A DNA stretch of 39,374 nucleotides, from positions 1-39,374 of the forward strand of contig NZ_MUHX01000025.1 of the NCBI RefSeq assembly GCF_002007215.1. Reading direction: 5' to 3'. Every line of letters starts with the position of its first letter. Position 1 is the first letter of the stretch. Both the position numbers and the translations under genes were made by a program. The notes under the pieces were generated by a model. The model searched no databases. It was not told the DNA's origin and saw only the letters and a list, made by a program, of their open reading frames with translations. Of the stretch, positions 23,765-31,857 are shown in pieces. The stretch is from Pyramidobacter sp. C12-8. Lineage in GTDB: Bacteria; Synergistota; Synergistia; Synergistales; Dethiosulfovibrionaceae.

Positions 23765-24053
23765 TGTGCAGCGCGTCCCCGGCGGCTACCTGCTGAGCGA
23801 GCAGGCCATGCGCGACACGGTGGCGGGATGGACGGCCGACCGCGAGAGCGTACGCGTGCTGCGGCAGGGCATGGACGAGCTGCGCGCGGAGATCGCCGCG
23901 CAGGCCGAGGACACGCGGCGCTTGGTCGGCGACCTGAAAAGGGAACTGGAACGGGAACGCGCCGCCTACAACGCCAAAATCAGGCGCGCCAAAGGTCAAG
24001 GACTGCTGTACGGCGTTCTGATCGGCTCGATAGGAATAATGATCGCAAAATGA
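23670..24053 (+). CDS. Spanin-partner-like protein starting inside the Rz-like gene
   Basis: 127 residues from GTG 23670, which has a very good Shine-Dalgarno (AGGGAGGTG, 23654-23662) inside the Rz-like gene; the two overlap by 95 bases in different frames. The N-terminus is a signal-like segment (LSCLLTASLLLSTLC) ending in a Cys, although the lipobox is not canonical. A coiled-coil middle (DELRAEIAAQAEDTRRLVGD and further) and a hydrophobic C-terminal end (LLYGVLIGSIGIMI) follow. The nested start recalls Rz/Rz1, but Rz1 lacks such a C-terminal segment. Function is inferred from place. Confidence 0.5.
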   Translation: MRLCVKRPLSCLLTASLLLSTLCSPSTAKTADVQRVPGGYLLSEQAMRDTVAGWTADRESVRVLRQGMDELRAEIAAQAEDTRRLVGDLKRELERERAAYNAKIRRAKGQGLLYGVLIGSIGIMIAK

Positions 24054-24054
24054 C

Positions 24055-24101
24055 AAACACCCTCTTGCCAATGGTATAATCGTTAGCGAGAGGGTGTTTT
24101 T
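24055..24101 (+). terminator. Terminator at the end of the lysis cassette
   Basis: AAACACCCTCT (24055-24065) pairs perfectly with AGAGGGTGTTT (24089-24099), followed by T to 24101. The 23-base loop contains an extended -10-like element, TGGTATAAT (24072-24080). Confidence 0.75.
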
Positions 24102-24232
24102 GCATTTGGACACGTGCGAAAAAAGCGTGCTAAAAGCCGTACCAGTAAAACGAAATTAGATTTTCTTATATAGTAATTGCAAGGGCAGAAGGATGTTGAT
24201 GTCCTAGTTACCGCCACCAATCAGAAACGTTC
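24102..24232. other. Unexplained AT-rich stretch at the probable prophage right border
   Basis: This stretch lies between the lysis terminator and the next terminator. It has no ORF with a ribosome site and is AT-rich, unlike either side. A small hairpin is possible around CACG...CGTG (24112-24134). Towards its end is GGATGTTGATGTCC followed by CGCCACCA; this looks a little like the 3' end of a tRNA but lacks the T-loop motif, so I do not call one. It is the best place for attR or for a small RNA that ends at the 24233 terminator. Confidence 0.4.
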
Positions 24233-24260
24233 CCCCCTCGGATCGCCGAGGGGGATTTTT
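24233..24260 (+). terminator. Rho-independent terminator
   Basis: CCCCCTCGG (24233-24241) pairs with CCGAGGGGG (24246-24254) around ATCG, then ATTTTT. No gene on the + strand lies directly before it, so it ends an unknown transcript or is the former terminator of a gene at the attachment site. Confidence 0.8.
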
Positions 24261-24327
24261 GTTCTTGTGTTCTGCGCGCTCTCGACCTGAGGTCATGCTC
24301 GTTTTCGTCAAAAATGGCAGAAGGCCT

Positions 24328-24356
24328 TTGCTCTTTTTAATGAGAACCAGTATGAT
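24328..24356 (+). promoter_or_regulatory. Promoter of the citXG-amr operon
   Basis: TTGCTC (24328-24333) and TATGAT (24351-24356) are 17 bases apart, 46 bases before the chosen gene start. A sigma-70-type promoter is likely. Confidence 0.6.
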
Positions 24357-24401
24357 AATGAAAATAAATCTGCCTGCGGGCATTTTATGGAAGATGATTT
24401 T

Positions 24402-25796
24402 ATGGACGTTGAACGGATTCTTGGAGAAAACGGCGTTTCTCTTGCGCAGATGCTGGCGGCGCGCGAGCGGCGGGCGGCGCGTCAACGGGACATGCTGCGC
24501 GGCGGCGGAAAAAGCCTGATCAGTTATACGCTGAACATGCCGGGCGAGATCAAACAGTTTCCTTTGGCGCAGGCGTTTTTTCGGCACGGGCTGGCGCGGC
24601 TGGAGCGGCATCTGGCGCGGAACGGGATCTCGATCGTCACAAAAGCATGCCGCGTCGAGCCGACGGGCAGCGAGGCCATGCTTTTGACCGACGGCGCGCC
24701 GGCAGACGTCAAAAGGCTGACTGTCGCCCTCGAGATCAGTTCGCCTGCGTCGCGGCTCTACGACATGGACGTTCTGGCTTCCGACGGGGTGAAAATTTCC
24801 CGTGACGCTTTGGGTTTGCCGCCGCGCCGGTGCGTGATCTGCGGGCGCGCCGCGATGGACTGCGCGCCGCGCCGGATCCATCCGGCGCGGGAACTGGCCT
24901 GCGCCGCCGTGAAGCTGATGTACGACGACGCCGTCGGCCGTTTTGCCGATACGGTCGCGAGCGCCGCTCAACGGGCGCTGCTGTACGAGGTCTGCGTTTC
25001 GCCCAAGCCGGGGCTGGTGGACCGCTTCAACTCGGGATCGCATCGCGATATGGACCTTTTCACGTTTATGGACAGCGCCGGCACGCTGGCGCCGTATTTC
25101 CACCTCTGTGCCGCGCTGGGGGCCGAAGCGGCCGAACAGGAGCCGGAGCGGCTTTTTCAATCGCTGCGGCTGCCGGGGATGGAGGCCGAAACGGTCATGC
25201 TGGAAGCGACCGGCGGCGTCAACGTTCACAAGGGCGCGATCTTCTCCGTCGGCGTGATCTGCGCGGCCCGCGGCTGGCTGTGGGGGCGCGGGGAAAACGC
25301 CGCGGCGGAGCGGTTGGCCGGCGTGGCGCGGAAGATGCTGACGGGGCTGAAAGATGAGTTTTCTCCGCAGGGACAGTCCGCGGGCGAGAAAATTTTTCGC
25401 GAAAGCGGCGTCACGGGGATCCGCGGCGAGGCGGCGGCCGGCTTTCCCGCGGTGATCGAATGCGGGCTGCCCGTTTTCGAACGGCTGTTAGCGGAGAATC
25501 TGCCGCTGAACGACGCCGCGGCGGTGACTCTGCTGCATCTGATCGGCGCCGCGGACGACACGAACATGATCCGGCGCTCCAGTTTGTTCCGCTTTCGTGA
25601 GGTACAACGCGAGATCGGCCGTCTGCTCGATGAAAAAACTGTGCCGGACATGGCGGGCATCGCCCGGCTCGACCGCCAGTTCATAGCGGAGAACCTCAGT
25701 CCCGGCGGCAGCGCCGATCTGCTGGCGTTGACGCTGCTGCTGCATTTTATGCGGGATTTCGAGAGTGAAAAAGCGCCATGGCGGAGTGAGAGCTAA
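24402..25796 (+). CDS. citXG: CitX-CitG fusion: citrate lyase prosthetic-group synthesis and transfer
   Basis: 464 residues from ATG 24402, preceded by GGAAG at 8 bases; ATG 24387 (five codons earlier) is the alternative. Residues ~1-165 match CitX (LISYTLNMPGEIKQFPLA, then PPRRCVICGRAAMDC), which attaches 2'-(5''-triphosphoribosyl)-3'-dephospho-CoA to the citrate lyase acyl carrier protein. Residues ~180-450 match CitG (VSPKPGLVDRFNSGSHRDM, FMDSA, TGGVNVHKGAIFSVG), which makes that compound from ATP and dephospho-CoA. Fused CitXG proteins are known. No citrate lyase subunit (CitDEF) is nearby, so the target lies elsewhere or is another carrier protein. It starts a probable operon; the next gene is 41 bases on. 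Confidence 0.9.
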   Translation: MDVERILGENGVSLAQMLAARERRAARQRDMLRGGGKSLISYTLNMPGEIKQFPLAQAFFRHGLARLERHLARNGISIVTKACRVEPTGSEAMLLTDGAPADVKRLTVALEISSPASRLYDMDVLASDGVKISRDALGLPPRRCVICGRAAMDCAPRRIHPARELACAAVKLMYDDAVGRFADTVASAAQRALLYEVCVSPKPGLVDRFNSGSHRDMDLFTFMDSAGTLAPYFHLCAALGAEAAEQEPERLFQSLRLPGMEAETVMLEATGGVNVHKGAIFSVGVICAARGWLWGRGENAAAERLAGVARKMLTGLKDEFSPQGQSAGEKIFRESGVTGIRGEAAAGFPAVIECGLPVFERLLAENLPLNDAAAVTLLHLIGAADDTNMIRRSSLFRFREVQREIGRLLDEKTVPDMAGIARLDRQFIAENLSPGGSADLLALTLLLHFMRDFESEKAPWRSES

Positions 25797-25837
25797 GCGG
25801 CTCGGGTCAACGTCTGTGTGTGAAAGGAGTGATCCAC

Positions 25838-27220
25838 GTGGCAATTCTTGGAGCTTTTGCGGTGCCTCATCCGCCGTTGATCCTTCCGGAAATCGGGCGC
25901 GGAGAGGAAAAGGGAATCCAGGCAACCATCGACGCCTATCGTGAAGCGGCCCGCCGGGCCGCGGCGCTGAAGCCCGACGTTCTGATCGTCCTGTCGCCCC
26001 ATTCCATCATGTATCGCGATTATTTTCACATCTCGCCAGGGCAACAGGCGCGCGGAAGCTTCGCGGCGTTCGGCCGGCCCGACGCGGCGTGCGCCGTTTC
26101 TTACGACGACGCGCTGGCGGAAGCGATCGGGTCTGAAGCGGCGGCATCCGGGATCCCTGCTGGGAAAAAGGGCGAACGCCGTGCCGAACTCGATCATGGC
26201 ACAATGATTCCATTGCGGTTCTTTTGTCAGTCGTGCGGCGCGATCCCTGTGGTCAGAATCGGTCTTTCGGGACTGCCGTTGCTCGAGCATTACAACTTCG
26301 GCAAGGCGATCGCCCGCGCGGCGGAGCGTTTGGGGCGCAGGGCCGTCGTCGTTGCCAGCGGCGACCTGTCGCACAAATTGAAAGCCGACGGGCCTTATGG
26401 TTTTGCGCCGGAAGGGCCCGAATTTGATCGGCGGATCATGGAGATTTTTTCGTCGGCCGACTTCGGCGCCATGCTCGAGCTCGATCCCGTTTTCTGCGAA
26501 AAAGCGGCGGAATGCGGTCTGCGTTCTTTTGTCGTCATGGCGGGCGCCTTCGACGGCTGCGACGTGGAGAGCGAGGTCCTGAGTTACGAGGGACCGTTTG
26601 GCGTCGGTTACGGCGTGGCCTGCTTCGTTCCCTGTGCCGTCGATGAAAGGCGGCGTTTCGATCAGCTGTTCCTGCGGCGGGAACGGGAAAAACTGCGTCA
26701 GACCGCCGCGTGTGAAGACGCCTATGTAAAGCTGGCGCGGCTGAGCCTGGAACATTATGTGAAGAGCGGCCGCGTGGCCGAGCTCCCTGACGGCTTGCCG
26801 GAAGATCTGACGAAGCGCCGCGCCGGCGTCTTCGTCTCCGTCAAGATTGCCGGCGAACTGCGCGGCTGCATCGGGACGATCGAGCCGGTCAGAGGTTCCG
26901 TCGCCGAGGAGATCCTCCACAACGCGGTCTCCGCAGGAACGCGCGACCCGCGCTTCGCTCCCGTAACCGAAGCGGAACTGCCGCGGCTCGTGTACGACGT
27001 GGACGTGCTTTCGCCGGCCGAAGAGGCGACAAAAGACGACCTCGACGTCAGGCGCTACGGCGTGATCGTCAGCAGCGGGCACCGCAAAGGACTGCTGCTG
27101 CCCGACCTCGAAGGCGTCGATACCGTCGAGCGGCAGCTGGACATCGCGCTTCGCAAAGCCGGCATCGAGCGCGGCGAAAATTACTCGCTTCAGCGCTTCG
27201 AGGTCGTGCGTCATCGATGA
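25838..27220 (+). CDS. amrAB: AmmeMemoRadiSam proteins B and A fused: MEMO + AMMECR1
   Basis: 460 residues from GTG 25838, chosen because AAAGGAG (25823-25829) stands 8 bases upstream. Residues ~1-270 are a MEMO / class III extradiol-dioxygenase-like domain: AVPHPPLILPEIGRG, LIVLSPHSIMYRDYF, ELDHGTMIPLRFF and ASGDLSHKL, with His positions where LigB-type enzymes bind metal. Residues ~285-455 are AMMECR1: YVKLARLSLEHYVKSG, AGVFVSVKIAGELRGCIGT in part, and DPRFAPVTEAEL. The two usually occur as neighbours or fused with the radical SAM gene; the joint function is not established, and redox or metal-linked modification has been proposed. It overlaps amrS by four bases (ATGA). Confidence 0.9.
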   Translation: MAILGAFAVPHPPLILPEIGRGEEKGIQATIDAYREAARRAAALKPDVLIVLSPHSIMYRDYFHISPGQQARGSFAAFGRPDAACAVSYDDALAEAIGSEAAASGIPAGKKGERRAELDHGTMIPLRFFCQSCGAIPVVRIGLSGLPLLEHYNFGKAIARAAERLGRRAVVVASGDLSHKLKADGPYGFAPEGPEFDRRIMEIFSSADFGAMLELDPVFCEKAAECGLRSFVVMAGAFDGCDVESEVLSYEGPFGVGYGVACFVPCAVDERRRFDQLFLRREREKLRQTAACEDAYVKLARLSLEHYVKSGRVAELPDGLPEDLTKRRAGVFVSVKIAGELRGCIGTIEPVRGSVAEEILHNAVSAGTRDPRFAPVTEAELPRLVYDVDVLSPAEEATKDDLDVRRYGVIVSSGHRKGLLLPDLEGVDTVERQLDIALRKAGIERGENYSLQRFEVVRHR

Positions 27221-28044
27221 AACGCTGTCAGCTGTGTTTCCACCGCTGCGCGTTGGAGGAAGGCCAGCGGGGCATCTGCCGCGCCAGAGTGTGCCGCGGC
27301 GGGCGCATCGTTGAGGAAAATTACGGCCGGATCACCTCGCTGGCCCTGGATCCGATCGAGAAAAAGCCTTTGCGGCGCTTTTACCCCGGCAGTTTCATCC
27401 TGTCGGTTGGAAGTTACGGCTGCAACTTGCGCTGCCCTTTTTGCCAGAACGATTCCATCGCCATGTCCGACGGAAGCGGCCTTGCCGTGCGGCGCGCCGA
27501 ACCCGTTCAGCTGGCGGAATTGGCCGGGGCACTCCGAGTCCGCGGGAACATCGGCTTAGCGTACACCTATAACGAACCCACAGTCAGCTATGATTTTGTC
27601 GTCGACTGCGCGCAGCTGATCCATGAGCGGAAGATGAAAAACGTTCTGGTCACGAACGGTTCTCTGCTTTCCGAGCCGCTGCGGCGGCTTTTGCCGCTGA
27701 TCGACGCCATGAACGTGGATCTGAAGGGCTTTACCGAGGCGTACTACCGCTGGCTGGGCGGCGATCTGGAAACGGTGAAGAACTTCATCCGCTGCGCCGT
27801 TGAATTCGGCTGTCACGTCGAGGTGACGACGCTGATCGTGCCCGGAAAGAACGACGGCGACGATGAAATCGAGCGGCTGGCGGCCTGGCTGGCGTCGCTT
27901 GACCGCAATCTGCCGTTGCATCTCTCGCGCTTTTTTCCGCACTATAAAGTTCAGGACAGACCGCCGACGCCGGTGGCGCGGATTTACCGCCTGGCGGAGC
28001 GCGCTCGCCGGCATCTGACCTACGTTTATGAAGGAAACTGCTGA
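27217..28044 (+). CDS. amrS: AmmeMemoRadiSam system radical SAM enzyme
   Basis: 275 residues. An N-terminal cysteine cluster (CQLCFHRCALEEGQRGICRAR) precedes the radical SAM motif C69-x3-C73-x2-C76 in GCNLRCPFCQN, which holds the 4Fe-4S cluster that cleaves S-adenosylmethionine. Further markers are AYTYNEPTVSYDFVVD, NVLVTNGSL and DAMNVDLKGF, as in PflA-like AmrS proteins. Family members are often ~330 residues; this one stops after HLSRFFPHYKVQDRPPTP and a short tail, so its C-terminus is on the short side. Its start overlaps the fused MEMO-AMMECR1 gene, so the three domains are made together. Confidence 0.9.
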   Translation: MKRCQLCFHRCALEEGQRGICRARVCRGGRIVEENYGRITSLALDPIEKKPLRRFYPGSFILSVGSYGCNLRCPFCQNDSIAMSDGSGLAVRRAEPVQLAELAGALRVRGNIGLAYTYNEPTVSYDFVVDCAQLIHERKMKNVLVTNGSLLSEPLRRLLPLIDAMNVDLKGFTEAYYRWLGGDLETVKNFIRCAVEFGCHVEVTTLIVPGKNDGDDEIERLAAWLASLDRNLPLHLSRFFPHYKVQDRPPTPVARIYRLAERARRHLTYVYEGNC

Positions 28045-28049
28045 AAAGA

Positions 28050-28092
28050 GAGCCTGATATGGTTGAATGACCGTATCGGGCTCATTTTTTTT
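28050..28092 (+). terminator. Terminator after amrS
   Basis: A 13-bp stem (28050-28062 with 28071-28083, two G-U pairs, 8-base loop) is followed by A and eight T (28085-28092). Strong rho-independent terminator. Confidence 0.9.
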
Positions 28093-28149
28093 GACCTTGG
28101 CATTAAAGATCGACGGCGGAAATGAGTGCGCTGTCAAAATTCTGTCTGT

Positions 28150-28175
28150 GCATGTCTTTTTTCAAAAAGACATGC
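28150..28175. repeat. Perfect 12-bp inverted repeat upstream of glnN
   Basis: GCATGTCTTTTT (28150-28161) and its exact complement AAAAAGACATGC (28164-28175) are separated by two bases. Partial CATG and GCAT copies follow to about 28230. With a 2-base loop a protein-binding palindrome is likelier than an RNA hairpin. It lies ~175 bases before glnN and 58 bases after a terminator. Confidence 0.65.
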
Positions 28176-28246
28176 ATGTAAATGGATTTTCATGTGCATA
28201 AATTTTGTATTTTGTGTGTATCTGCATGATCTTATCCCAATGGATG

Positions 28247-28255
28247 TGATATACT
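28247..28255 (+). promoter_or_regulatory. Extended -10 promoter candidate for glnN
   Basis: TGATATACT fits TGnTATAAT with one mismatch, ~93 bases before glnN. No good -35 is found, which extended -10 promoters can do without. The remaining gap (28256-28347) carries a GGGAGGT ribosome site and no ORF. Confidence 0.45.
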
Positions 28256-28347
28256 CTTGCATCATAAAAAGATGAATCGAAAAAAACGCTCGTGTCTTTC
28301 CTTGAAGGGTTGGGCACGGCAAACACATTTTCGGGAGGTCAGAGCAA

Positions 28348-30480
28348 ATGGATGAAGGCGTAACCCGTCCTGCGGAGATTTTCGGAATGCATGTTTTCGA
28401 CAAAGCGGCCATGAAAGAGCGTCTGCCGGAAGACGTGTACCGGCGCCTGATGACGGCGGTCGAGGGAGACGGCAAGCTCGACGGTTCGATTGCCGACTAC
28501 GTGGCGGCGGCCATGAAGGAATGGGCCCTTTCCAAGGGAGCGACGCACTACACCCATTGGTTCCAGCCGCGGACGGAAGTCACGGCGGAACGTCATATGG
28601 CCTTTCTCAACCTCGACGGGGAAGGCCACCCGATCCATACGTTCAGCGGCAAGGAACTGATCCAGAGCGAGCCCGACGCCTCGTCCTTTCCTTCCGGCGG
28701 CATGAGAAACACCTTTGAGGCGCGCGGCTACTGCACCTGGGATCCTTCCAGCCCGGCATTCATCGTCCTCAGCCACAAAGGCGGCACGCTCTGCATCCCT
28801 TCGGTATTCATCTCCTACGACGGTACGCCGCTGGACATGAAAACGCCGCTGCTGAAAAGCATCGGCGCCATCCAGGAACGGGCCATGCGTCTGCTCAAAC
28901 TGTTTGGCAACCGCACCGTGCGTTCCGTCGACGTGACCATTGGCGCGGAGCAGGAATATTTCCTCGTCGACGAGGAAAAGGCGCGCCGCCGTCCGGACAT
29001 CGAGTTGTGCCGCCGCACCCTGATCGGCGCGCCGTCGCCCAAGGCTCAGGCCGTGGAAGCCCATTATCTGGGCGCGATCCATCCGCGTGTCCTCGCCTTC
29101 ATGGAGGACGTCGAGCGCGATATGTACCGCCTCGGCCAAGTGCTGATAACCCGCCATAACGAAGTGGCTCCCGGGCAGTTCGAGTTCGCGCCCGTCCTCT
29201 CGGAAGCCAATCAGGGCTGCGACCAGAACCAGATGCTCATGGAAGTGATGCGCAAGATGGCGCGCCGCCACCATTTCCAGCTGCTGCTGCATGAAAAGCC
29301 GTTTGCCAGCGTCAACGGCAGCGGCAAGCACCTGAACGTTTCGCTGCGCGACAGCGAAGGGCGCAATCTGCTCAAGCCGACCAGCAACCCGAGGCGCAAT
29401 GTCCAGTTCCTTTCTTTTATCGCCTCGTTCCTGCTCGGCGTCAGCCGGCACGGCGGCCTGCTGCGCGCGTCCATCGCTTCGGCGGGCAACAGCTATCGTC
29501 TTGGCGGGCATGAAGCGCCTCCGGCGATCATGAGCGTCTACGTCGGCTCGCAGATCGACCGGGCTTTGAACGGTCTGGCCCAAGGCCTCAACGAAGACAT
29601 GACGGCGAAGGGGTCCATCGACCTCGGCCTGGACCGTCTGCCGACGTTGAACAGAGACGTCAGCGACCGTAACCGCACCTCGCCGATCGCCTTCACGGGC
29701 AACAAATGGGAGTTCCGCGGCGTCGGCGCTCCGCAGGCGCTCGGCGGCCCGCTGACCGTGATGCTGGCTGCCTGGAGCGAAGGAATCGAGCGCTTCTGTA
29801 CGGCGCTGGAGTCGCGTCTCATCGGCGGGGCGGACGTGGCTGACGCGGCGCTGGCCGTGATCAAAGACGCTTGGGAGGAATCGGCGAACGTGCGCTTTGA
29901 AGGCAACGGTTACGACGCGGCGTGGATCGAAGAGGCGAAGCGCCGCGGCCTGCCGGTGTGCAGGAATACGGTCGAAGCTCTGGATCAGTATCTGAGCAGA
30001 GAACATCGCGATCTGCTGGCGAATCTGGGGATCATGACGGACCGCGAGATCGTCGCTTATCATGAGGTGCGTCTGGAACAGTACAATGAAACGATGCTGA
30101 CGGAGATCGGCGTGCTGCGCGCGATGATGTTCGAGGGCGTGCTGCCGGCCATTTCGAAACAGCTGGCCTGCGAAGCCGGCGCGCTGTCCGCCCTGCCGGT
30201 GGAACTGCGTGCCCATATCGCCCCATGGGAGAAGAATCTGAAACGTCTGGCGGAGATCAAATGCGGCATCCTTGAGAAACTGGAAATGCTGGACGCCGTG
30301 GCGGGCTCGGTCAAGGACGGAGACGCTCACGCCGCCGCGAAGACTCTCGCCGGCGACGGCGCGTCGCTGATGGAATCGATCCGCGCCGACAGCGATGAAG
30401 CCGAGCGGCTCATTGCCAAAGAGTTGTGGCCTTATCCGACCTATACGGATATGTTCCGTATCGAAGACTTCAAACTTTGA
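28348..30480 (+). CDS. glnN: Type III glutamine synthetase
   Basis: 710 residues, normal for GSIII. Signatures are HYTHWFQPRTEVTAERHMAF in part, the family motif FPSGGMRNTFEARGY with TWDPSSPAF, the ATP/glutamate site EKPFASVNGSGKHLN, and RASIASAGNSYRLGGHEAPP in part as LGGHEAPPAI. It joins ammonia to glutamate using ATP in the cytoplasm as a large ring oligomer. GSIII lacks the adenylylation Tyr loop of GSI, so control is expected at transcription; a palindrome and an extended -10 precede it. It stands alone between two terminators. Confidence 0.95.
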   Translation: MDEGVTRPAEIFGMHVFDKAAMKERLPEDVYRRLMTAVEGDGKLDGSIADYVAAAMKEWALSKGATHYTHWFQPRTEVTAERHMAFLNLDGEGHPIHTFSGKELIQSEPDASSFPSGGMRNTFEARGYCTWDPSSPAFIVLSHKGGTLCIPSVFISYDGTPLDMKTPLLKSIGAIQERAMRLLKLFGNRTVRSVDVTIGAEQEYFLVDEEKARRRPDIELCRRTLIGAPSPKAQAVEAHYLGAIHPRVLAFMEDVERDMYRLGQVLITRHNEVAPGQFEFAPVLSEANQGCDQNQMLMEVMRKMARRHHFQLLLHEKPFASVNGSGKHLNVSLRDSEGRNLLKPTSNPRRNVQFLSFIASFLLGVSRHGGLLRASIASAGNSYRLGGHEAPPAIMSVYVGSQIDRALNGLAQGLNEDMTAKGSIDLGLDRLPTLNRDVSDRNRTSPIAFTGNKWEFRGVGAPQALGGPLTVMLAAWSEGIERFCTALESRLIGGADVADAALAVIKDAWEESANVRFEGNGYDAAWIEEAKRRGLPVCRNTVEALDQYLSREHRDLLANLGIMTDREIVAYHEVRLEQYNETMLTEIGVLRAMMFEGVLPAISKQLACEAGALSALPVELRAHIAPWEKNLKRLAEIKCGILEKLEMLDAVAGSVKDGDAHAAAKTLAGDGASLMESIRADSDEAERLIAKELWPYPTYTDMFRIEDFKL

Positions 30481-30499
30481 GTCGGAATATATCGGCCGT

Positions 30500-30541
30500 G
30501 CAAAAAGCGCCGTCTCTCGAAAGAAGGACGGCGCTTTTTGC
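30500..30541 (+). terminator. Terminator after glnN
   Basis: A perfect 15-bp stem (30500-30514 with 30527-30541, 12-base loop) carries A and T tracts on its sides, so it may work in both directions. The following gap to 30727 is AT-rich; TATAAT at 30634-30639 is a possible -10 with no clear -35. I see no gene there. Confidence 0.85.
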
Positions 30542-30727
30542 GCGGAGGCGCGTGTCGGTTTGAAGTTTGTCGCCGAATGGCGGGATGAGCTTTGTATAAA
30601 AAACACGACGAGAACCGGCATGAAATTTAATCGTATAATAGGAGCACGCGGACTCTTTTTATGCTAATATATTTATTTGTAATAAAAATCACGAATCTGC
30701 GTTAAATTTTGAGGGAGGGTGTGCGCT

Positions 30728-31423
30728 ATGGCAACACAGCTTCAGTTTTTAGGTCATGCCAGCTTCAAGATCCAGAGCGATTACAGTTCGATCGTGATCG
30801 ATCCGTTTTTCACGGGCAACCCCTATGCCTGCTGTACGGCGGATGATTTCATCGCGCTTGACGCGATGCTGCTGACGCACGGACATGCCGATCATCTGCG
30901 GGACGCGGCGGCTATCGCCAGACAAACCGAATGTGCCGTGATCTGCAACGATAAGATCGCCGAGTATCTAAGATCACAAGGCGTGAATCCGGAAACGATC
31001 ACGGTAATGAAAAGCGGCGAGAGCCGAAACTTCCTGTTCGGCAAGGTCGCTGTCGTGCCCGCGGTCCACACCTCGTCGATTCAGGCCGACGGGCAGGAAC
31101 TGCCTGACGGCGAACCCTGCGGCTACGTGATCGAAGTCGATAAGCACAAGGTTTATCACGCGGGCGACACCATGCTCTTCGACGGCATGAAAGAGCTGCG
31201 TTCCATGGCGATCGACGTCGCGCTGCTGCCGATCGGCGGAACCTACACGATGAACGCCGACGAAGCGGCGCAAGCGGCGGAAATGATCCATCCCCGTGAA
31301 GTCATCCCCATGCATTACAACACGTTTCCCAACATTATGGCGGATCCGCAGGCTTTTGCGAAAAAAGTCCCCGCCGACGTGGCCGTGGTTGTCCTTCAGT
31401 CCAGCGAAAAGGAAACGCTGTGA
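30728..31423 (+). CDS. Metal-dependent hydrolase, UPF0173 (metallo-beta-lactamase fold)
   Basis: 231 residues from ATG 30728; a GTG at 30719 is part of the ribosome site GAGGGAGGGTG and is less likely. The metal motif is THGHADHL (H51, H53, D55, H56), with AVHTSS, YHAGDTMLF and IPMHYNTFP giving the further His and Asp ligands. The family is small, widespread and poorly characterised; substrate unknown. The next gene is 75 bases on. Confidence 0.9.
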   Translation: MATQLQFLGHASFKIQSDYSSIVIDPFFTGNPYACCTADDFIALDAMLLTHGHADHLRDAAAIARQTECAVICNDKIAEYLRSQGVNPETITVMKSGESRNFLFGKVAVVPAVHTSSIQADGQELPDGEPCGYVIEVDKHKVYHAGDTMLFDGMKELRSMAIDVALLPIGGTYTMNADEAAQAAEMIHPREVIPMHYNTFPNIMADPQAFAKKVPADVAVVVLQSSEKETL

Positions 31424-31498
31424 CGGACTGCGAGCGGAAAAGCGGAGGAGCTGCCGTCGTTTTTTCCCTGAGCGTCTGAGCGGAAAAGAGGAATCCAT

Positions 31499-31855
31499 TT
31501 GAAATCGGTTCTTGTCTGCGCGGTTTTATTGTGCTGCAGCAACGTTTTTATGACGTTTGCCTGGTATGGTCATCTCAAAAGCCTCGCCGACCGGCCGTGG
31601 TTCGTCGCGGCCGCTGCCAGCTGGGGGATCGCGTTCTTCGAGTACTGCCTGCAGGTGCCCGCGAACAGGATCGGGCATCAGGCGCTTTCGGTGGGGCAGT
31701 TGAAAATTCTGCAGGAGGTCGTCGCCCTGACCGTTTTCGTGCTGTTTTCCACCTTCTATTTAAAGGAAAAACTGACGCTCGATTACCTGTGGGCGATGCT
31801 CTGCATTCTCGGCGCCGTGTTCTTCGTCTTCCGCAGCCGCATCATGGGAGCCTGA
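31499..31855 (+). CDS. DUF486 / DMT-superfamily small membrane protein
   Basis: 118 residues with a TTG start and AGAGGAA site. Four hydrophobic segments fill the protein: about 1-20 (VLVCAVLLCCSNVFMTFAW), 34-50 (AAAASWGIAFFEYCLQV), 72-88 (VVALTVFVLFSTFYL) and 97-112 (AMLCILGAVFFVF). The markers FAWYGHLK, YCLQVPANRIG and GQLKILQEV are those of DUF486, a compact relative of multidrug/EamA-type transporters. Substrate unknown. The adenosyltransferase gene follows after two bases. Confidence 0.85.
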   Translation: MKSVLVCAVLLCCSNVFMTFAWYGHLKSLADRPWFVAAAASWGIAFFEYCLQVPANRIGHQALSVGQLKILQEVVALTVFVLFSTFYLKEKLTLDYLWAMLCILGAVFFVFRSRIMGA

Positions 31856-31857
31856 AC

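Noticed and set aside
24191-24220. Possible tRNA 3' end (GTCC...CGCCACCA)
   Set aside because: There is no GTTCRA T-loop, no cloverleaf could be built, and no 5' part is found upstream.
1-24400. Integrase, repressor or excision genes
   Set aside because: None found; they would lie left of the window if the prophage is complete. A full element cannot be claimed.
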